Source of the DNA: Pachyseris speciosa
Lineage: Eukaryota > Cnidaria > Anthozoa > Scleractinia > Pachyseridae
Assembly (NCBI GenBank): GCA_016490735.1
Contig: JAEMWC010001356.1
Coordinates: forward strand, 1 to 64,000
Length of the DNA: 64,000 nucleotides
Direction of reading: 5' to 3'
Shown: positions 21,414-31,644 of the stretch, piece by piece
Layout: every line of letters begins with the position of its first letter
Numbering within the stretch: the stretch's first letter is position 1
The notes under the pieces: generated by a model
Database searches by the model: none
Told to the model about the DNA's origin: nothing
The model's input: only the letters and a program-made list of their open reading frames with translations
Position numbers and translations under genes: made by a program

Positions 21414-22112
21414 TCAATTGATGTTTTTCACGATTATGCGTTTGGCTCGAACTCGCCCGGCCGCGCACGATTCCGCCAACGCACTCATGTAAAGCACGCA
21501 ATACCACGTTCCCAAATGTTGCAGTTTTTTCTTCGTCGCAAAGGGACGAGCCTCGTCTCTCAGAGCCTCTTGACCCAAATACGCGTGAGTGCAAGTAAAA
21601 CTCACGGTAAACTCGGCAATGTTTTCCAACTCCAGACTCGAGCCAGTCGAATCGTCCGCCCACTTTCCGCAATGTTCCACCACCAGGGTCTTCAAAATAC
21701 TTTGGGTCTGGTACGCGGTCTTGCTCGCGTGACCCGGCATGGGCAACAAGGCCTCGCGCCGCAAACCGTCCACGAGCGTTGCGCCAATTTTCAATTCGGA
21801 AACCAGCACGCGATCGCACCATCGTCTCGTCAAATCGTCCATCGCCCTGCCCACCAACATCTTCCAACGAAACGAAAAATCGTCCGACCGAGGACGAGGC
21901 GGCATCGTCGCACGGTCCGCCGACGGCAGGGGACGCAACCAGTGCATCGGCTGTTCGAACGGCACTCCTTCCATGGGGTCCTTTCCGCAGTCGCGACACT
22001 TTTGCAAATCCTCGTTTTGAATGCAGTTCAAATGAACGTATCCGGCGTGGCAGCAATTTCGCCGCATGGAATTGTGCGCCTCGAAGGGCATGGAACACAC
22101 TCTACAAGTCAT
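21414..22112 (-). CDS. family C RING-like protein 1
   Basis: 232 residues from the ATG at 22112; a TATA box (TTATAAAA on the minus strand, about 22203-22210) rules out the longer frame to 22223. N-terminal Cys/His cluster CRVC...RRNCCHAGYVHLNC...CRDCGKDP fits a RING-like or other two-zinc module: C-x2-C, CC, H-x2-C, C-x2-C. The rest (about 190 residues) is unique to this family and contains FTVSFTCTHAYLGQEAL and RPFATKKKLQHLGTWYC, conserved in the paralogue at 32.6 kb. Likely E3-type ubiquitin ligase; targets unknown. Confidence 0.7.
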   Translation of the reverse strand: MTCRVCSMPFEAHNSMRRNCCHAGYVHLNCIQNEDLQKCRDCGKDPMEGVPFEQPMHWLRPLPSADRATMPPRPRSDDFSFRWKMLVGRAMDDLTRRWCDRVLVSELKIGATLVDGLRREALLPMPGHASKTAYQTQSILKTLVVEHCGKWADDSTGSSLELENIAEFTVSFTCTHAYLGQEALRDEARPFATKKKLQHLGTWYCVLYMSALAESCAAGRVRAKRIIVKNIN

Positions 22113-22487
22113 CGTTTTTGCTCTCTCTCTGTCTTTTTTTTTTTCGCTCGAAGGCAAAGAGCGATCGGAGGCGCAATGGTCGTTCGTCTTCGACCGATCC
22201 ACTTTTATAACTCCCCCGGTCACCGCAATGCCGCGTCGTTTTTTTAATTAGTGACGTCAACGACTCGTCCATGACGCACTAACCACGCCCCCTCGACGTC
22301 GTCACCGCAATGACGACGTTCATTTGACGCGCGCCGGTTTTTTATGACGTCACCAAAAAAAAAACAAATTACGCGCCGTGACGATTTGCGTTTTTTGTTT
22401 TTGTTTATTCGCGTCATTTCGAATGTATATAAGCGCGCTCCAAAGGCAACAAAATCACTCAATGCGCTCAGCGCGGTTTTTGGCAAC
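22113..22487. promoter_or_regulatory. divergent promoter, families C and zinc-module gene
   Basis: The minus-strand TATA lies near 22203-22210. On the plus strand GTATATAAGCGC (about 22424-22435) is a TATA box 55-60 bp before the ATG at 22488. TGACGTCA-like sites occur at about 22251 and 22344. Confidence 0.6.
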
Positions 22488-23683
22488 ATGTCTAAAGAAC
22501 AAACCCAGCACGCCGGCGAAGCCGAATGGGGCAAAGAGACCTTAACGACCGCCCAAGTCGCCAAGCCCAACGCGCCAGCCGGCAAAGAGACCTCAACGAC
22601 CGCCAAAGACGCCAAGCCCGACGCGCCAGCCACCGAAGACGCCAAAGAAGAACAGGCCCCGACGACCGCCGAAGACGCCAAGCCCAACGCGCCAGCCACC
22701 GAAAACGCCAAAGAAGAACAGGCCCAGCGCGCCGAAGAAACCAATTCGGGCAAAGAAACCCCGACGACCGCCCAAGACGCCAAGCCCGACGCGCCAGCCA
22801 CCCAAGACGCCGAACCCGACGCGCCCGAACCCGACGCGCCAACCACCCAAGATGCCGAACCCGACGCGCCAACCACCGAAGACGCCGAAGAACAGACCCA
22901 GCGCGCCGAAGAAACCAATTCAAGCAAAGGGGTTCCTACGACCGCCGAAGGCGCCAAGCCCGACGCACCAGCCACCAAAGGCGCCAAATCGAAAACGACA
23001 CCCAACGGTGTCAAAAAAAAGGAAAGAGGTGCGCCCGTTTTTTTTTAATTGCAAACGAACGGTTTGTTTTTTTTAAGCACAAAAAACTTTTTGTTGCATT
23101 GTCGCAAATGGGCCGCGCGTTTTAAATGTCGTTTTTGTTTTTATTGCATGTCAGTGTGCGAAGACTGCGAAAAGAAGGCAGTTTATTATCACCCCGAGTG
23201 GAAGATGTTTTTTTGCGGTTCGCACGTGGGCGTAGTTTGCTGTTCCGGCTCTGCCACGAAAAAAGAGTTTAAACTCTTGAGAAAGTGGAAGGGCCCCACT
23301 CCCAGCGAAAGTTCGTCGGACGATTCCAGCGACGATACAGCGGAAAACGCCAAACCGAAAACAATTCCCGACAATGGCAAAAAAAAGAACAGAGGTGCGC
23401 CATTTTTTTTTAAAGCGCAAATTTTTTCGCATTGTTGCAAATGGGCCGCGCGTTTAAATGTCATTTTTTGTTTTTTCGTTGCATGTCAGAGTGCGAAGAG
23501 TGCAGAAGGAAGGCAACTTTTTATCATCCCGAGTGGAGGCGGTTTTATTGCGGTCCGCACATGGTCAGAATGTGCCGTTCCCACTCTGCCACGAAAGAGG
23601 ATTTCAAGCTGTTGAGAACGTGGCAGGGACCCACTCCCGGTAAAAGTTCGTCGTCGTCCGATTTTACCGACGATTCAGATTAG
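22488..23683 (+). CDS. spliced protein: Ala/Pro/Asp repeat plus two zinc modules
   Basis: Three exons joined in phase 1: 22488-23028, 23155-23394, 23490-23683; introns have donor AGAG|GTGCGC and acceptor CATGTCAG both times. The frame is open throughout: 324 residues. Exon 1 is a degenerate repeat of about 11-20 residues (DAKPDAPATEDAKEEQ type), low-complexity and disordered. Exons 2 and 3 each encode a homologous zinc module (CEDC...YHPEWKMFFCGSH; CEEC...YHPEWRRFYCGPH) with a Ser/Asp tail. The introns are near-copies of each other, so the gene grew by exon duplication. B-box-like fold is possible; function unknown. Confidence 0.72.
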
Positions 23684-23874
23684 TAAACGAAAAAAAAAAA
23701 CCAACCAATGTAACGTACTCAATGGGTAATAAAAAAAATTCAAGTGTTAAAAAAGCGTCCGTTGCGTAATTAATAAATAAAAAGCAACAACAAACGAAAA
23801 ATAAGGGTAGTCGTCACCGCTCCTTCAGTCAAATAACGAAAACCAAAAAACCCCCGCTCGCGCAGGCACTGCAA

Positions 23875-24264
23875 ATGGATGCAAAAGTTGAACGGACAAA
23901 CGACCGCGAAGGTGCAACCGAACGCAAAACTCAAAATGCAGACGTGGGCAAACTAATCGACGAGTACTTTTTCACGAAGCACCAAAAAGCGTCGTCGCCG
24001 TCTCTGAAAGCATTTGGCGAACGGGTGGCCTATTTGGCGGCAACGGTGTTTTTGAGCGAATTGGACGGTCCGGGCGGAACGCTGGTGTCGTTAGGACTGT
24101 TAATGGAAACGACGCGCAAATGCACTCCACCGAGTTCCTTGACGAGCGTAATGCTGGGACTGCAGGTCAGTTACGCGCTAGGAAGTGCGCTGTGGAGGAT
24201 GCCCGTGGTGGACCACGTCAATGCAAGCACGACGGAATTTGTAATTAAATTTTTAATTTTTTAA
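23875..24264 (+). CDS. unknown small protein, 129 residues
   Basis: ATG at 23875, complete. Charged N-terminus, then helices with hydrophobic faces (VAYLAATVFLSEL, GTLVSLGLLMETT, MLGLQVSYALGSALW). It could be a small all-alpha protein, or Bcl-2-like in length and hydrophobic pattern, but no BH motif is clear and I do not claim that. No paralogue in the window. Confidence 0.55.
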   Translation: MDAKVERTNDREGATERKTQNADVGKLIDEYFFTKHQKASSPSLKAFGERVAYLAATVFLSELDGPGGTLVSLGLLMETTRKCTPPSSLTSVMLGLQVSYALGSALWRMPVVDHVNASTTEFVIKFLIF

Positions 24265-24351
24265 AACACCAACGCGACCACGACGACAACGATGGCTTCA
24301 ACAAAAAAACGAAGATGACGACAATGGCGCAATAAAAAAAACTTGTTTTTG

Positions 24352-24407
<56 letters not shown>

Positions 24408-24619
24408 CAATACAAAAAAAACAATAACCTCGTTTTTTATTTAAAAAAACCGCCACACGGTTCATTTTTTTTTGCGTCGTCAAAGCCGCCAACGAAAATA
24501 AAAACTATTTAAAACGCAAAGTGTACAGTCCACAAAAGTCTTGTTTTACTCGTAGGAGTAAACAAAAACGCAAGAATAAAAAAAACAACGACAATATAAA
24601 AATGAAAAACAAATTGCGG
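24265..24619. repeat. gap with 51-bp TA microsatellite
   Basis: TA repeat at 24353-24403; the rest is AT-rich. No gene seen. Confidence 0.85.
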
Positions 24620-24925
24620 TTACGGTCTTTTGTCCGCAGAGTTTCGTTCGTCAAAAGCGTCAAAACGCCAACGTTCCATTTCCAACTCTTCGACAATGTT
24701 CGACACGTCGGTGAGTTCGTAAGCGCAAACGCTATTGTGCAACAAGTTTCTGGCCATAAAATTCACCTTGCCGAGTATGCGAAGTACGCAGTTCTTGCGA
24801 TTGGTTTCTTTTAACCTCAAGCGTCGTTTTTGTTGTAAACCTTTAAGCCTGGTCATTTCGTCTTGGCCCCACGAGTTCAGCGCATTTAACCTCGCGGTCA
24901 CCCTCATTTTGGTCGTGGGGGCCAT
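24620..24925 (-). CDS. family E protein 1
   Basis: 101 residues, ATG 24925. It shares the MAPTT start, a central Trp-x3-Glu-x4-Leu helix (LNSWGQDEMTRLKGLQQKRRL) and a C-terminal helix (VEELEMERWRFD) with family E copies at 30.5 and 30.9 kb. Short, helical and charged; function unknown. Confidence 0.6.
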   Translation of the reverse strand: MAPTTKMRVTARLNALNSWGQDEMTRLKGLQQKRRLRLKETNRKNCVLRILGKVNFMARNLLHNSVCAYELTDVSNIVEELEMERWRFDAFDERNSADKRP

Positions 24926-25343
24926 CGTCCGTAAAGGTCTTTTAACTCCAAGGCAGAGGCGTGCGCACCAACTCCTTTTCTTCCGTTTTCCAAACCCTTT
25001 GTCTTTCTTTAAACGTTGTATTACCGACGACGAAAAAAAATTAATGGTCGCCTTTTTTTGGGTGCTGCGCCTTTATTACCCAAACAATGACGTCACGGAC
25101 GACACCAGCCCACGCGCAAAGAAAATAAAATAGCGACGTTCGTAACGCAACATCCGCGCGTCGTTTTAAATTTTTCGGCCGCTGCGCCTTTATCACCCAA
25201 ACAGCGACGTCGGCAAAACGTTTTTCGTACAAGCACGTCACCGACGACACCAGCCCGCGCGCAAAGGAAATAAAAATAGCAACGTTCGTAACGTAACACC
25301 AACGCGTCGTTTAAAAAAAAAAGGGAACGCGCCCTTTGGCTTT
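24926..25343. repeat. intergenic with ~75-bp direct repeat
   Basis: A block with GACGACACCAGCCC...GCAAAG...AACGTTCGTAACG occurs at about 25096-25165 and 25228-25305. No gene recognised. Confidence 0.6.
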
Positions 25344-25784
25344 TTAAAAATGCTCGACGACGTGTTCCAGGAGCGTTTCGCGTCGCGAAAACTCCGTTTC
25401 GCAAAACTCGCACGAAAATTCCAATTCCGATTCCCATTCGCTAGCGTCAATGCGAACCTCGGTTTGAGACGCGACGCTGCACAATCGTACGCGCGGTCCA
25501 CTTGTTGCCTTTGTCTCCTTGCGACAATGTCGACGAACCGACGACCCTTTCCTTTCGCGTTTGTGCCCGCGTTTGCCGTTTTCTGCTTCGACTTTAAAAA
25601 AATCGGCGGGCTCGCAATAAAAACCATCGCGAATGCGTTTCTCGCGAAGGTACCCTTCGCGATATTTGCCGCGTCGTTCCGTGACGTGATCGTTCTCTCT
25701 TGCCTCTGACAAATTTTTAAAACGTTCGTCGACTCTTACGACGTGGCGCGATTTTCGTCGACTCCCGTCGTCGCTCGATGCCAT
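25344..25784 (-). CDS. C2H2 zinc-finger protein
   Basis: 146 residues, ATG 25784. Basic/charged N-terminus (KSRHVVRVDERFKNL; KYREGYLREKRIRDG) and one C-terminal classical finger CEFCETEF...HVVEHF with C-x2-C-x12-H-x3-H spacing. The single terminal finger with a basic body suggests nucleic-acid or ubiquitin binding. No paralogue in the window. Confidence 0.7.
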   Translation of the reverse strand: MASSDDGSRRKSRHVVRVDERFKNLSEARENDHVTERRGKYREGYLREKRIRDGFYCEPADFFKVEAENGKRGHKRERKGSSVRRHCRKETKATSGPRVRLCSVASQTEVRIDASEWESELEFSCEFCETEFSRRETLLEHVVEHF

Positions 25785-26167
25785 TTAAACGACTCGACGC
25801 TCCAATGGGTGACTTTAAAAAAATGAATCAAAGGTCTCGCAACGTCGGCTTAAATGCATTCGCTGTTTCTTCCCAGTCCCCGGTCTTTCCTTTTAACCGC
25901 AGTAACGTTTTTCGGCCGGTTTTTTTTAAATGAAAAAAAAAAACAAGAGACGACGTTTTTTTTGTACCTTAATGCATTTTATTTAATTATTCAGTTTTTT
26001 CTACACAATGGTAAAATATTTCCGTAATCAACGGCCACGCAATCGATGCTAAATAAAAAAACAATGCAATGCAATGCAATGCCGTGCAATGCGCGCGACA
26101 ACCACTGCGCGCAAAGTTCGCGAGTCGGTCACGTCGACTCCGGCGACTCTTAAAAAAAAAGAACGCG
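25785..26167. other. intergenic
   Basis: AT-rich, with a short GCAAT pentamer repeat near 26065-26095. No gene recognised. Confidence 0.4.
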
Positions 26168-27363
26168 TCAATAATAGTAACGGGGCACCACGAAGTTCTT
26201 GTACCACCCCTCGAACGAACAATGCAAATCCCGCCACTCGTTCTTCCACGGCAGCACGGCAGTATTCTTGGCCTGAATTTCCTTGGACACGTCACTCACC
26301 CATTGCGCAAATCTGAGATCGCTCGGAATGCAGAGTTCTTCGCAATGACGAAACTCGTACGCGATCGTCACCCTGCCGCGTTTCTTCGTCGCGCCGTCGG
26401 AACCGTTGGCCTTGGCAATGTCGTCGGCCATCGTTTCGCAAACCCGCTCCAAATTCGCGCACATGGCATCCACGTCTTCGGTCGAGTCGAATTCGCAATC
26501 CATCTTCGACGCCGCCTCCGAGGACTTTTCCTTCACCACGTAACGCTCGGTGCGAACCTCCAAATCCATCACTTCGCAAATCCGTCCCAATTTATCTCTG
26601 TTCAGATCCCTGGCGTCGAAAAATCTCTCGACCAACGAAAACCCAGACCACTGGCTCGAAATGCACGCCATGCGTTCGCACAAAAACTGGTAAGTCATGA
26701 CCCGAGTCACCAGCTCGTTCAACGAGGCCACGTTCTTTTGGCGGAGCACGGCCTTTTCCTCGTACACTCTCTCCGCGTAGTCGTTTTCGAGGTCGGGGTT
26801 CATTCTCGACAAACTCTCGGTCATTTCGTGCGTCAACCTGTCGTCTTTTCGAACGCAATCGAATATTTCGGCACCGGCGTCCGTTAGCCAATCCAACGCC
26901 CCTTCGTCGAAACACAACGACGCTATGCGGTCCTCTGGCAACGGGGGATGCTCGGCCAGTCTCTCTTTCAAGGCCCTCAAATCGCTCGGGTGCAATTTCA
27001 TCAAGTCCCTCTTCGCAAGATCCCAGACGCAATGGGGCGAAGCGTCCGCGTGCAGGGCGCAATCGTCCATCAACGGTTTGTTGCATTCGCCGGGCCTCTC
27101 TTGGCACCCGATCGTCTTTTCCGCCGCGTCCAAAATCGTTTTTTCCCAATCGTCGCGGGACCCCAGCAACAAGACGTTCACGTCGATTTTTGCCACGTCG
27201 TCGTCTTCGCCGGCCGCCCACGACTTGGCCAACGCAAACATCAACTTCTTGGAGTCGACGGTGGTCGGGACCGTCTGCCCGTGCAATCGCTAAACACTCG
27301 ACGAGACACGGACAAAATTTCGCGTCCCCTCGAAACGGCCGCAAAGGTGCGTTTTGGAGCCAT
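26168..27363 (-). CDS. family F protein 1, N-terminal frame change
   Basis: The main frame (27286-26168) lacks an ATG start. Upstream in another frame an ATG at 27363 opens a segment beginning MAPKRTF, matching the MAPxKR start of the family F copy at 42.4 kb; the two frames meet near a C run at 27278-27280. Total about 398 residues. Shared core: PLMDDCALHADASPH, ECVRKDDRLTHEMTESLSR-type helix, EVMDLEVRTERYVVKE, FAQWVSDVSK and a C-terminal VVPRYYY. Mostly helical with conserved Cys/His in DDCAL...SPH. Function unknown; divergent from copies 2 and 3. Confidence 0.65.
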
Positions 27364-27865
27364 TTTCTAATTTTTTTTTGTCTCGTCGATTCGAACTCTT
27401 TCGCTCTTCGTTTCGTCTCTGCTTCGATTCGTTCGACTCTCCAAGGCGATCGCCGTCTAATGCCCGAGTTTCAAATCGTTCGGCTTTAAATAATATTTGC
27501 GATTGGGCGGGCGTCGATTTTTGTTTTGCCGTGACGTCAATGCTAATGTGACCGATAATCTTGTGACGTTAATGTTCGTGACGTCAATACACATTTAATA
27601 CTCATTCGACGTTACGCATTTAAAAAAATAATGACGTCAAAATGCGACGATAACGTCGCAGGTGTTAACTCACGTCATTTTTAATGCAAATTAAATTTCT
27701 GGTCAATGACGTCAACTCCAGTGACGCAACATACGTCACTTTCGCGTTTTTGCGAGGGTCGGAAAAAAAAACAAAACGAAACTATAAAAGAAGGACCAAC
27801 TTTCTTAACTTTAGTTAAACGAGCCAAGTTAGCAAGAAAAAAAGACCGAATCAAGTCCAAAAAAA
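27364..27865. promoter_or_regulatory. promoter region with four TGACGTCA sites and TATA box
   Basis: Perfect TGACGTCA (CRE/ATF) sites at 27532-27539, 27579-27586, 27632-27639 and 27707-27714, plus several half-sites. A TATA box (CTATAAAAG, 27782-27790) precedes the family G ATG at 27866 by about 76 bp. For the minus gene, ATTTAAAG near 27486-27493 is a TATA candidate. The block is copied at 29.2-29.7 kb. Confidence 0.75.
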
Positions 27866-28279
27866 ATGACGCATTTTGACCTGGAAATACAAGGAGACGG
27901 CTTAAAAGATTGTAAACACGAGCTCAACATTGGGGGAATTTGGAGAATTAAATTAAATTCCTTTCACGCAGACGCGGAAGAACGACGTAAAAAAATGAAA
28001 GAACTACCATTGTTCGTGGCATTTGTCACCTGGATTGCCATTAAGTTGCCGCTCGTGGTATTGTACTGGTGCTTTCCCCGCTTTTTCGGGACCTTTATGC
28101 TACAAACGGAGCTGTGGAGTGCGTCGTGCAACCGCGCTCGACCAAACTTTTTAACCTGTGTGTTATTGGTGGTGCAATTGTTGTACGTGATTGAATGGTT
28201 TTTGCAAGAGACGGACCATTATGCCTTTGAAAGATTGGTAATTGGATGCCTTGCGGTTTTTTGGATGGACTATAACTAA
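27866..28279 (+). CDS. family G two-span membrane protein 1
   Basis: 137 residues. The N-terminal ~50 residues are polar (DLEIQGDGLKDCKHELNIG) and followed by hydrophobic segments LFVAFVTWIAIKLPLVVLYW, FFGTFMLQTELW and FLTCVLLVVQLLYVIEWFL: two or three membrane spans. A conserved CNRARPNF loop separates them. No signal peptide. Likely an endomembrane protein of unknown function; 29.7 kb carries the paralogue. Confidence 0.75.
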   Translation: MTHFDLEIQGDGLKDCKHELNIGGIWRIKLNSFHADAEERRKKMKELPLFVAFVTWIAIKLPLVVLYWCFPRFFGTFMLQTELWSASCNRARPNFLTCVLLVVQLLYVIEWFLQETDHYAFERLVIGCLAVFWMDYN

Positions 28280-29215
28280 ACGGAAGAAACATTTTTTACT
28301 TAAATTAACGATTAAAACAGATTGTTGATGGCGTAATGCAACGTTGCATTTATGCAAAGTGAAACTGTGTGTAAAAAAACTGTTTTTTTTACGACGTCGA
28401 ATCGACGTTAGTAAAATTGTCTTTGTTGTTGTGTTTTTTTAAACTTGCGCGCATTGGCGTTTATTTGTAATTTTCGGTTAGGTTTTAATTAAGCGTGCAA
28501 CGAACACTGACTGCAACGTCATTGCTCGTACAATAAAAGAAAAACGAAACAATCTTTTTGTGCATTGGTGTCTTGCGGCAAAAAAAAAGCGAAAAGAACA
28601 AAAAAAAAAACATATTTTTTACACTTCGCAAAACATTTTTGGCGTTCGTCTTTTAACTTCTCAAGGTGCGACTTACAGGGGTTTAGTAAAAACGAGGCTC
28701 GTTAAAGAAACAATGCCAAAACTATGGTTGCGCGGGCCGAATTTTTTACCGCACTAAAAAACCTGCACTTGTACAAAATGCCAAACCTTCAATAAACTTA
28801 AAATAAACTTAAAATAATAAAAATATTTTGTACGACACGTTTTTTTTTTGCCTCTTACTTAAAATAATAAAAATATTTTGTACGACACTTTTTTTACTTC
28901 TTTTATTAAATATAAACTTAAAATAATAAAAATATTTTGTTCATTGTTTTTTGCCTCTTTTATTAAATATAAACTTAAAATAATAAAAATATTTTGTACG
29001 ACACGTTTTTTTTTTTGCCTCTTACTTAAAATAATAAAAATATTTTGTACGACACGTTTTTTTTGCCTCTTTTATTAAATATAAACTTAAAATAATAAAA
29101 ATATTAACACAACCACGTACTCGCTTCTGGTATAAAATTTTTGACGCGAGCTTAACGACACGCGAACAAAATTTCATGGCCGTAAAATTGCGTTTTTAAA
29201 CCCATTTTTATTTTT
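28280..29215. repeat. gap with ~60-bp AT tandem repeats
   Basis: From about 28785 to 29105 the unit AAACTTAAAATAATAAAAAT + TTTTGTACGACAC + T-run + GCCTCTT recurs about six times. The sequence resembles the 3' end of the family E gene at 31.43 kb. Around 28555-28620 there is a decayed copy of the family E promoter/leader (TGCATTGGTGTCTTGCGGC). No gene. Confidence 0.8.
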
Positions 29216-29716
29216 TTTTTCTCGTCAATTTAAACTCTTTCGCTCTTCGTTTCGTTTTTGTTTCAATTTGCTCAACTCTTAAAGGTAATCGCCGTTTAAT
29301 GCCCGAGTTTTAAATTGTTCCGCTTTAAATAATATTTGCAATCGGGTGGGCGTTGATTTTTTTTTTGCCGTGACGTTAATACCAATGTCACCAATAATTG
29401 TTTGACGTCGATGTCCGTGACGTCAATACACATTTAATACTCATTCAACGTCACACATTTTTTTATAAAAGCAACGACGTCAAATGCAACGGCAACGTCG
29501 TAAACGTCAGCGCACGTTAATTTTTCCGTCAATTACGTTAACTTCAGTGACGCAACAAACGTCACTTTTACGTTTTTGCGAGGGTCGAAAAAAAGAAAAC
29601 AAAACAAAAAACTATAAAAGAAGGACCAATCTTCTTAACCTCAGTTAAACAAACCAAGTCAGCGAGAAAAAAAGACCAAACCAAGTGAGCGAGAAAAAAA
29701 GACCACCGCGCACGAC
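29216..29716 (+). promoter_or_regulatory. duplicated family G promoter
   Basis: Diverged copy of 27370-27865. TATA box CTATAAAAG at 29612-29620, 97 bp before the ATG. TGACGTCA survives at about 29418-29425; other CRE sites have decayed. It contains a short duplication of the 5' UTR (GCGAGAAAAAAAGACCA twice near 29660-29700). Confidence 0.7.
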
Positions 29717-30118
29717 ATGACGGATTACGACCTGGAAGTACAAGGCAACGGTTTAGAAAACTGCCAACACGAGCTCAAACTCGGTAATATTTTTAAAATC
29801 AAATTAAATTCCATTCACGTGGACGTGGAAGAACGACGCAAAAAATTACAAGAACTAACATTGTATGCGGCATTCGTGACAACGCTCATGGAGTTGCCGT
29901 TCGTGGTGTTGTATTGGTACCTTCCCCGCTTGCTTGGAACCTTTGTATTGGCAATGGAGCTATGGAGTGCATCGTGCAAACGCGTTCGACCAAACTTTTT
30001 AACCTGTACGCTACTGGTGGTACAATCGTTGTACGTAATTGGATGGTTTTTAAATTATGCCGTTTTTGCGGAATTTGCAATTGGGTGCCTCGTGATTCTT
30101 TGCATGGACTCCAACTAA
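29717..30118 (+). CDS. family G membrane protein 2
   Basis: 133 residues. Same layout as the 27.9 kb copy: DLEVQGNGLENCQHELKLG, then ELPFVVLYWYLPRLLGTF and LLVVQSLYVIGWFL. The loop WSASCKRVRPNFLTC is conserved. It arose by tandem duplication of roughly 1.2 kb including the promoter. Confidence 0.75.
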   Translation: MTDYDLEVQGNGLENCQHELKLGNIFKIKLNSIHVDVEERRKKLQELTLYAAFVTTLMELPFVVLYWYLPRLLGTFVLAMELWSASCKRVRPNFLTCTLLVVQSLYVIGWFLNYAVFAEFAIGCLVILCMDSN

Positions 30119-30472
30119 ACGTGGAAAGACAGCCTACCCAGAATGCGACGTTGCGTTTATGCAAAGTGAAACAGTGCGTAAAAAAAATGTTTTTCTACGA
30201 CGTCGGATCGACGTTAGTAAAATGGTTTTTATTGTTGTAAACTGGCGCGCATTGGCGTTTATTTGTAATTTTCATTTTTAATTAAAAACGCGGCACGCGC
30301 CCTCGTGACGTTTAGGTTTTAATCAAGCGTGCGACGAACGCTGGCTGTAACGTCATTGCTCGTGCAATAAAAGAAAAACGAAACGATCTTTTTGTGCATT
30401 GGTGTCTTTCGGCAAAAAAAGAGCGAGACCAAAAAAAAAAATTTAAAAAAGTACAAACGCGTAAAAAAAAAA

Positions 30473-30745
30473 ATGGCTCCGACGACTGGCGAACGTTTAA
30501 CGGAAAGATGGAGCAAAATGAAACTGTGGGCCCGGGACGAGCTTTGGAGGTTGGGCAAGCTAGCATTAAAACGACAATTGTCGGAAAAAGAAGGTCGGCG
30601 CTATTCTTGCGCGTGTCGAACCGTCGACGCCGTGCTAAACATTACAAAAATCCTTAAAGACGATTCGCAAAGGCGGTATGTCGTCGAACTATCGTCGCGT
30701 CTGAAACAGTTGGAAGACGAACGCCAAAAATTAGAACGGTCTTAG
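30473..30745 (+). CDS. family E protein 2
   Basis: 90 residues from AAAATGG at 30473 (the frame opens earlier, with no ATG). MAPTTGERLTERW, LWARDELWRLGKLALKRQL, a CAC motif and a C-terminal helix LKQLEDERQKLERS. It shares all landmarks with the next gene, 150 bp downstream. Function unknown. Confidence 0.65.
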   Translation: MAPTTGERLTERWSKMKLWARDELWRLGKLALKRQLSEKEGRRYSCACRTVDAVLNITKILKDDSQRRYVVELSSRLKQLEDERQKLERS

Positions 30746-30894
30746 CGTGTCGAGTGGCACTACGAAAAGCAGTGCCAAATGTTTAATCGACGAGTTCGTC
30801 GTTGCTCGTGCGATAAAAGAAACTCGACAGAATCGTTTGGCGCATTTGGCGCTCGCGGCGGAAGACCGCGCAAGAGGAGCGAGACGTCGAAGAA

Positions 30895-31197
30895 ATGGCT
30901 CCCACGACTAGCCGCGACATGGCGGCGAGATTGTGCAAACTCGAAGAATGGGCCAGGGACGAAATCGCGAGGCTTTGCGGATTAAGGTCAAAACGACCGT
31001 TGTCGGAAAAAGAACGCCTGCATTATTCTTGCGTGTACGACATTTTTCACATTTCGCAAGACATAACGGAGGCCCTCGACCAAGTTTCGAATTTGGAATG
31101 GCCGGACGTCGTCGAACTATCGTCGCACCTCGAGGAGTTAGAAGACGAACGCCAAAGATTGGACTCGCCGAGCGTAGCAAGCGACGACGCGAAATGA
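30895..31197 (+). CDS. family E protein 3
   Basis: 100 residues, ATG 30895. MAPTTSRDMAARL, EEWARDEIARLCGLRSKRPL, then VVELSSHLEELEDERQRL. Tandem paralogue of the 30.5 kb gene, with a copied leader (CGTTGCTCGTGCGATAAAAG near 30800). AATAAA for 3' processing lies near 31440. Confidence 0.7.
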   Translation: MAPTTSRDMAARLCKLEEWARDEIARLCGLRSKRPLSEKERLHYSCVYDIFHISQDITEALDQVSNLEWPDVVELSSHLEELEDERQRLDSPSVASDDAK

Positions 31198-31644
31198 AGC
31201 GCCGAACTCTCGACGAGCCGCGTAAAAAAAAACTAATTGCAGCTGTTAATTAAAACGGCAATTACGTATTTGCGCGTGCGCGCATCGTCACCTGCTCGTC
31301 GCGTTTAAAGCATCGACAATTTTAACACCCGGAGCGTTGGCCAAAGTACCGGGCAATGGACCCATTGACGCACCCGACGCGAAAGACTGTGGTTGTTAAA
31401 AGTACGAAACAACGCACTCGCACCGAGCGCCAAACCTTTAATAAACTTAAAATTATAATAATAATAATAAAAAAAAGTCGTTTTTTTTTTGTTCATTGCG
31501 TTGCCAACCGCGACTCGGTTTATTTACCACACCAAAAAAAAAAAACGACGCGTTTTTCTGCCTCTTTTATTTATTCATTTAATTAATTGCCACGGCGCAA
31601 TTTAACGTGCGCGCGCGCACAAAAAAAAAACGACACCCCCGACG
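31198..31644. other. intergenic between convergent genes
   Basis: AT-rich with TAATAATAATAA near 31450-31470 and AATAAAC signals. No gene recognised. Confidence 0.45.

Noticed and set aside
21183..22247. 354-residue plus-strand ORF
   Set aside because: Antisense to the family C RING gene, whose zinc ligands and paralogue identify the real strand.
22244..23014. 256-residue minus-strand ORF rich in Ala/Ser/Val
   Set aside because: Shadow of the repetitive exon 1 of the zinc-module gene.
23875..24264. Bcl-2-like protein
   Set aside because: Length and helical pattern are suggestive, but no BH1 (NWGR) or BH3 motif can be seen.
26069..26887. 272-residue plus-strand ORF
   Set aside because: Antisense shadow of the family F gene.
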